Assembly (NCBI GenBank): GCA_027625915.1
Contig: JANTQA010000023.1
Location: 8,680,001 to 8,744,000 of the forward strand
DNA from: Anaeramoeba flamelloides
Taxonomy: Eukaryota; Metamonada; Anaeramoebidae
Direction: 5' to 3'
Length of the DNA stretch: 64,000 bases
Position numbers and translations under genes: made by a program. This document shows positions 60,501 to 64,000 of the stretch, piece after piece (within the stretch, counting starts at the first letter, position 1; every line of letters begins with the position of its first letter). The notes under the pieces are model-generated. The model did not search any database. It saw nothing but the letters and a program-made list of their open reading frames with translations, and had not been told where the DNA came from.

Positions 60501-62138
60501 TGTTGGTATATTTTTTGGGTGGACTAAGAATCCTAAATGAAATTCAGATTCGAGAATAATTAAAAAAAGAAGAGAATTAGCTGAAATTTTATCACATTTA
60601 AATTTCAAGTTACAGTAGATATTAAGGTGTTATTATCACAATAGATTCTTCTAGAATAAAAGTATGTTCTAAATTGGTGGTAAATAATAGCAGTGATACA
60701 TAATTCAAATGTCTCTAAAAATATATTCATAAAACTTATTGAACAATAAATTATTAGAATTTTTTCTAATGATCTCTATTTTACAAAAATTATTTATTTT
60801 TAGAAATTTTTATTTTTAATTACTTTTATAAATCTAAAAATTTATACTAAAATAATAATATTCTCAGTATTTTCAAATTAATAGTAATAACCTTCAAAGG
60901 TAACTATTTTTTTGATTTGTTAATTTCAAGATTTACTTCATAATCATTGATATAAAAAAAAAGGAAAGATGATTATTTTTGTTTCCTTTTTTTGAGTCTA
61001 GTTGTATTTTCAATATATTTTCAAAGATTTCAAAAATAATCTCTTTGTTAATTATTTCAATTTTTTAAATTTTGGAATTTTTTAGCAACTAATCTTTATT
61101 TCAAGACAAATTTCAGAAATATATTTTTCAACTTTGGAGTCTTTAGATTACTGATGACTCAAACTTTAAATTTGTCTCCCAAAATGTAGCTTTTTTTTCT
61201 AAAATTCTTTGAATTTTTTACAAAGACAACGAAGGATTATTTTTAATAGATGAGATAAATCAATAGTACAACTTTACTAATCGGATTTTTAGAGAAATTT
61301 GAACCCCATGGGAAACTAATATGATTTACATTCAATCGCAACAAATTTTAATTTGAGACTTCTTTTTGGTAGACGCTTATCCCTTAAATTCTGAAATTTG
61401 TTATTTAGCTTCTGTTTGTGTAATGGTTCCTATTTCTCTCTTAATTTTTTTAATTGAAATTTTATCTGGGTTGCACAAAGCAAAATAAAAGTTGTTTGTT
61501 TTTTTGGTTTTAAAAAAGGGGTTGTTTACTGAAATAATTGTTCCTTCAATCGATAGGTCCCATGTAGAAGGCTTTTTTGGATCATATTTTTCTGAATTTG
61601 TTTGGCCATAAGGCTGGTTTTGGTATTCTGTTGTTATTGTTACCTGTAAAGTTTGTTTAATTGTATCTGGCTGAATCAGAGTTTCTGAAAATAATTCCCA
61701 AGAAGACCGTAATTCGTTCACAATTGTTTGGTCAATTTTTAATAATTGCTGTGTCGTTGATGAATTAAAAAGCTCTGTTTTTAACTATTAATTAAAATGA
61801 AAGAGGTTTGTTTGTATTTTAAGATCATCAAAAAACAAAAAAAGAACAAGAAAATAATTACCAAATCCCAAATATATTTATTTCTTTGATTTCTTGGTAC
61901 TTTGGCCGAGGAGCTAATTAAAAGAAAAAAAAAAAAGGAAAGTAAAAAGGTAAAGCCGATTATAAACATGAAATTTTCTTTTTTAAGCACAACAAATTTG
62001 GAGTTTATTATTAGATGGTTTGGTTTTGTTCTTTAAGATGAGGTGTAGTTACATTAATTTTTTGGTTAACTTTTTATGTTCTTCAAGTTTATTTTCAATT
62101 TTTTTATCAATAAAAGGGAAAGGATCTTCATTTTTCAT
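55162..62138 (-). CDS. BAF60/SMARCD-like SWI/SNF subunit with split SWIB domain (four exons)
   Basis: Minus-strand exons 62138-62053, 61913-61862, 61784-61530 and 56607-55162 keep phase and give 612 residues. Exon 3 matches the BAF60 N-terminal core: LLKIDQTIVNELRSSWELF and STWDLSIEGTIIS parallel the family's LDQTI and SWELRVEG blocks. Exon 4 continues at the right place with KRRKFTHFFDQILIEFDPES, NNFIEWDRKFQQTEEDG, the SWIB half LVSYQYVLSQMWKYICKKRL, then after a pure Lys/Glu insert of about 70 residues the other half, IISFDSEMKNIFG and LIPPPIILTHELNLSG. The end is acidic (poly-Asp). BAF60/Snf12/Rsc6 link transcription factors to nuclear SWI/SNF-type remodellers. Intron 3 is 4922 bp and full of repeats. 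The last acceptor (TTTAAAG) is weak in pyrimidines, and the ATG at 62138 is the first in frame; upstream exons are possible. Confidence 0.82.
57437..57541. repeat. (TC)n then (TA)n microsatellites
   Basis: A pure TC run of about 39 bp at 57437-57475, then pyrimidine-rich sequence, then a TA run at 57508-57541. Confidence 0.9.
57811..57874. repeat. Long hairpin, 23-bp arms
   Basis: TTCCTTTGAACACTGGAAAA plus CCT (57811-57833) is the reverse complement of 57852-57874 with one mismatch, and an 18-base loop lies between. It sits at the start of the repeat R cluster. Confidence 0.85.
57900..58560. repeat. Palindromic dispersed repeat R, copy 3 (compound)
   Basis: It has several head-to-head units of AATCAATAGATTTTCG, AGGTTTTTTTGAG, AAAACCTCAAAAAAACC, CTAGAACACTT and AGCTAACGGCGGTTTTCC, with AAGTGTCCGT and GCACTT-type words between. 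It is the largest of the three R blocks. Confidence 0.75.
59120..59540. repeat. Dispersed repeat D, copy 2 (BAF60 intron)
   Basis: Partner of 33120-33520 in the VPS41 intron, in the same orientation with the same landmark order. The 82-codon frame inside it is not called. Confidence 0.6.
60621..61388. mobile_element. TTTAAGGG family 2 element, short copy (BAF60 intron)
   Basis: The left end is decayed (ATTAAGGTGTTATTATC); the right end GACGCTTATCCCTTAAA is good. Both ends align with 30963-33067, but the middle is missing, so this is an internally shortened copy of about 770 bp. Confidence 0.65.
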
Positions 62139-62454
62139 TTCAAAAACTTTGGGTAATTGTTTGGGTAAGGAGTGGATACCGTAATTTCTTTAAATTGAGC
62201 AAATGCAAGAGTTAGACTATTAAAAACAATAAATTAAAAAAAATGATTTATTTAAAATAAACTCAAAGATCTTTTTCAATTTAAAATGAATTGGCAACTG
62301 TTTTGATTTAAAAGCTGCTTTTGTTTGTGATGCCAAAATGGCTGATTGATTTGGGAAGATTGAATTGGATAGATTTTGCAGACAAAATCTAAATTCGGAA
62401 ATTTGCTATTTTTTGTACTTTTACCCATCAAACCTCAATAAACCTTTTCTGTCA
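62139..62454. promoter_or_regulatory. Divergent 5' region of BAF60-like and PPME1 genes
   Basis: About 316 bp lie between the two proposed ATGs on opposite strands. It should hold both promoters and 5' UTRs. The frame upstream of PPME1 is open back to a TGA at 62347 without an ATG, consistent with UTR. Confidence 0.45.
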
Positions 62455-63456
62455 ATGACAAACCAAAAATTAGCGAGTTATAAATGGGAAAACCACTTCA
62501 CCGAAAAAATTGATTTAGCTATTAAAGACACTAATGATACGTTTCGGGTCTATAGAGCCGGTGCCGATTTAACAGAAAGCGAATTAATAATATTTCTCAT
62601 CCATGGGACAGGATACACATCTTTGACATGGGCACCTTTAATCCAAAAGATCCTTTTGAACAAGCCAAATGTCTCAATTTACACCTACGATCTACGTGGG
62701 CATGGGTGCACAACTGTTGAAAAAGCATCTGATCTTCGACTTGAAACACTGACTAAAGACACAACATTGGTAATTAATCAACTTGGGTTAAATCAAGTTG
62801 AAACCCCCATGATGCTTATTGGCCATTCTCTTGGGGGGATCATTGCTGTTGAAACTGCAAAATACCACGACCAATTAATCGACAAAAAGAACAAAAGCAA
62901 TGAAAAAGAAAACCAAAAAACAAATTGCATAATCGAAAACATCAAAATTGTCATGATTATTGACATTGTTGGCACTTCAGGATTAAAAGCAATTCCATTC
63001 ATGAAACGATTTTATTCAGACAGGAAAAACAAATTTCAGAATTTAAACGAGGCAATAAATTATGCACTGGAATCAGGAATATCAAAAAACCGAATGTCTG
63101 CAAGAATTTCTGTACCAACACAATTAAAATATGTTGAAGAAGAAGACAAAGAAAATAATTATTTTACTTGGAATTTTGATGTTGTGTCTTCTTTGCAATA
63201 CTGGGAAAGCTGGTTTCAAAATTTAAATCAAAACTTTTTATCAATTAAGGCCACCAAGGTGTTAGTGCTTTCAAACTTGGAGCACATGGACAAAGACATT
63301 ACAACCGCCCATATGTCTGGGAAATTCCAATTGATCCCTTCTAATCGTGCTGGCCATGCAGTGCATGAAGACGTACCTGATTACCTTGCTCAAAAGACAA
63401 TCAGTATTGTGAATCGCTATTTGAAAGTGAAAGCAATGTTCTCAAAAAAGAAATAA
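62455..63456 (+). CDS. PPME1: Protein phosphatase methylesterase 1 (PPME1), alpha/beta hydrolase
   Basis: Single exon; the first in-frame ATG, at 62455, gives 333 residues. It removes the C-terminal methyl ester from the PP2A catalytic subunit. Visible are the TFRVY lead, an oxyanion strand IFLIHGTGYTSLTW (HGTG 50-53), YTYDLRGHG, the nucleophile elbow MLIGHSLGG (S126), IIDIVGTSGLKAI (D170) and RAGHAVHEDVPDY (H301). These correspond to human S156, D181 and H349, so the triad is complete. Also conserved are FTWNFDVVSSLQYWESWF and MSGKFQL. A short Lys/Asn/Glu insert (about 143-158) precedes the Asp. The human protein is 386 residues; the difference is mostly the N-terminal end. Length and catalytic residues indicate an intact, working gene. 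Confidence 0.95.
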   Translation: MTNQKLASYKWENHFTEKIDLAIKDTNDTFRVYRAGADLTESELIIFLIHGTGYTSLTWAPLIQKILLNKPNVSIYTYDLRGHGCTTVEKASDLRLETLTKDTTLVINQLGLNQVETPMMLIGHSLGGIIAVETAKYHDQLIDKKNKSNEKENQKTNCIIENIKIVMIIDIVGTSGLKAIPFMKRFYSDRKNKFQNLNEAINYALESGISKNRMSARISVPTQLKYVEEEDKENNYFTWNFDVVSSLQYWESWFQNLNQNFLSIKATKVLVLSNLEHMDKDITTAHMSGKFQLIPSNRAGHAVHEDVPDYLAQKTISIVNRYLKVKAMFSKKK

Positions 63457-64000
63457 ATTCTTCTTTTCATTTTCTCTTTTCTCTTTCTTTTTTCCTTTTT
63501 TTTAGCACTTTCGTTAAAGCCATAACAAAACCTTTTGGGAAACGTACATATACTCTTTAAAGCAGCACACCAAAAAAACTAAAATTGCTTTGAAATTGAT
63601 CGGTGATCGAATTTTCAACTCCAAAAGTTTGCGTAGATCAGCAACCAAAAAATAGTTTCTAAATTTCATTCACAAAGTGTGTTTGTTTACAATAATAATC
63701 CAACAGCCTACAAATCTTATCATTGGACGCTTTGTGTTGACAAAAAAACTTATTAAAATAATCCATAAAAAGGATTTAAGGGATTATTGATCATCACTTA
63801 GAAGTCTAAAAATAAAGTATGTTGCTATTGGGTGTAAATCGTATTAGTGATACAGATTTCAAATGTCTCTAAAAAATTTAATGAGTCAAAGTAGTAAAAA
63901 AGTGGATCTTGACAATTAAAAGAGATCCTTGTATTAGTAAAAAATTCTTAAGAAATTTCGAAAAAAATCTGTATTTCAAGACTTATTTAAAGGTTGGGTC
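63457..64000. other. 3' flank of PPME1 with the start of a family 2 element
   Basis: From 63775 the sequence TTTAAGGGATTATTGATC and what follows (AAAGTATGTTGCTATTGG, ATTTCAAATGTCTCTAAAAA) matches the left part of the family 2 elements at 30963 and 60621. The element runs out of the window. Confidence 0.6.

Larger units (their letters stand above)
56608..61529. other. Giant third intron of the BAF60-like gene
   Basis: 4.9 kb holding a 106-bp tandem duplication (57210 and 57316), (TC)n and (TA)n microsatellites, a long hairpin (57811-57874), repeat R copy 3, repeat D copy 2 and a family 2 TIR element. No coding exon was recognised inside. Confidence 0.6.

Noticed and set aside
1-64000. Virus-like, LTR or Polinton-type elements
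   Set aside because: No capsid, reverse transcriptase, integrase, DNA polymerase or long direct repeats were recognised on either strand.

Overview
The window comes from a very AT-rich eukaryotic nuclear genome, most likely a free-living protist. Genes carry GT-AG introns, proteins are padded with long Lys/Glu/Asn low-complexity tracts, and the standard code fits (stops seen are TAA and TAG). The large BTB proteins fused to RCC1 or beta-propeller repeats, with the DYSGKS signature in the last BTB domain, and the B-box protein with a GATase-like tail recall the metamonad amoeba Anaeramoeba. That assignment is inference from family recall, not a search.

Layout: the end of an unknown gene (1-80); a TE-rich flank; a 1598-residue B-box protein (+, 4356-9152); RER1 in three exons (+, 13125-16796); a beta-propeller/tandem BTB gene (-, 19401-21123); a decayed CACTA/Plavaka-like DNA transposon peppered with mariner-type MITEs (about 21590-26784); VPS41 (+, 29814-37718); a seven-exon SAPS-family PP6 regulatory subunit (-, 40994-47149) divergent from an RCC1-BTB gene (+, 47350-52075); and a BAF60/SMARCD chromatin-remodelling subunit (-, 55162-62138) divergent from protein phosphatase methylesterase PPME1 (+, 62455-63456).

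Most host genes only make sense after splicing. I worked out the junctions by hand and checked reading-frame phase at each. Short introns (about 50-130 bp) coexist in the same genes with introns of 1.2-4.9 kb. These giant introns hold much of the repeat content: TTTAAGGG-ended TIR elements, two other dispersed repeats, a palindromic AATCAATAGATTTTC family, and MITEs. One TIR overlaps the end of the propeller-BTB gene and supplies its stop codon.

Functionally the host genes are housekeeping: Golgi-to-ER retrieval (RER1), endolysosomal tethering (VPS41, HOPS), phosphatase control (SAPS, PPME1), SWI/SNF remodelling (BAF60), and lineage-expanded signalling or ubiquitin-adaptor-like proteins (BTB, B-box). 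They look like neighbours, not a pathway. No tRNA, rRNA, CRISPR or virus-like element was recognised.
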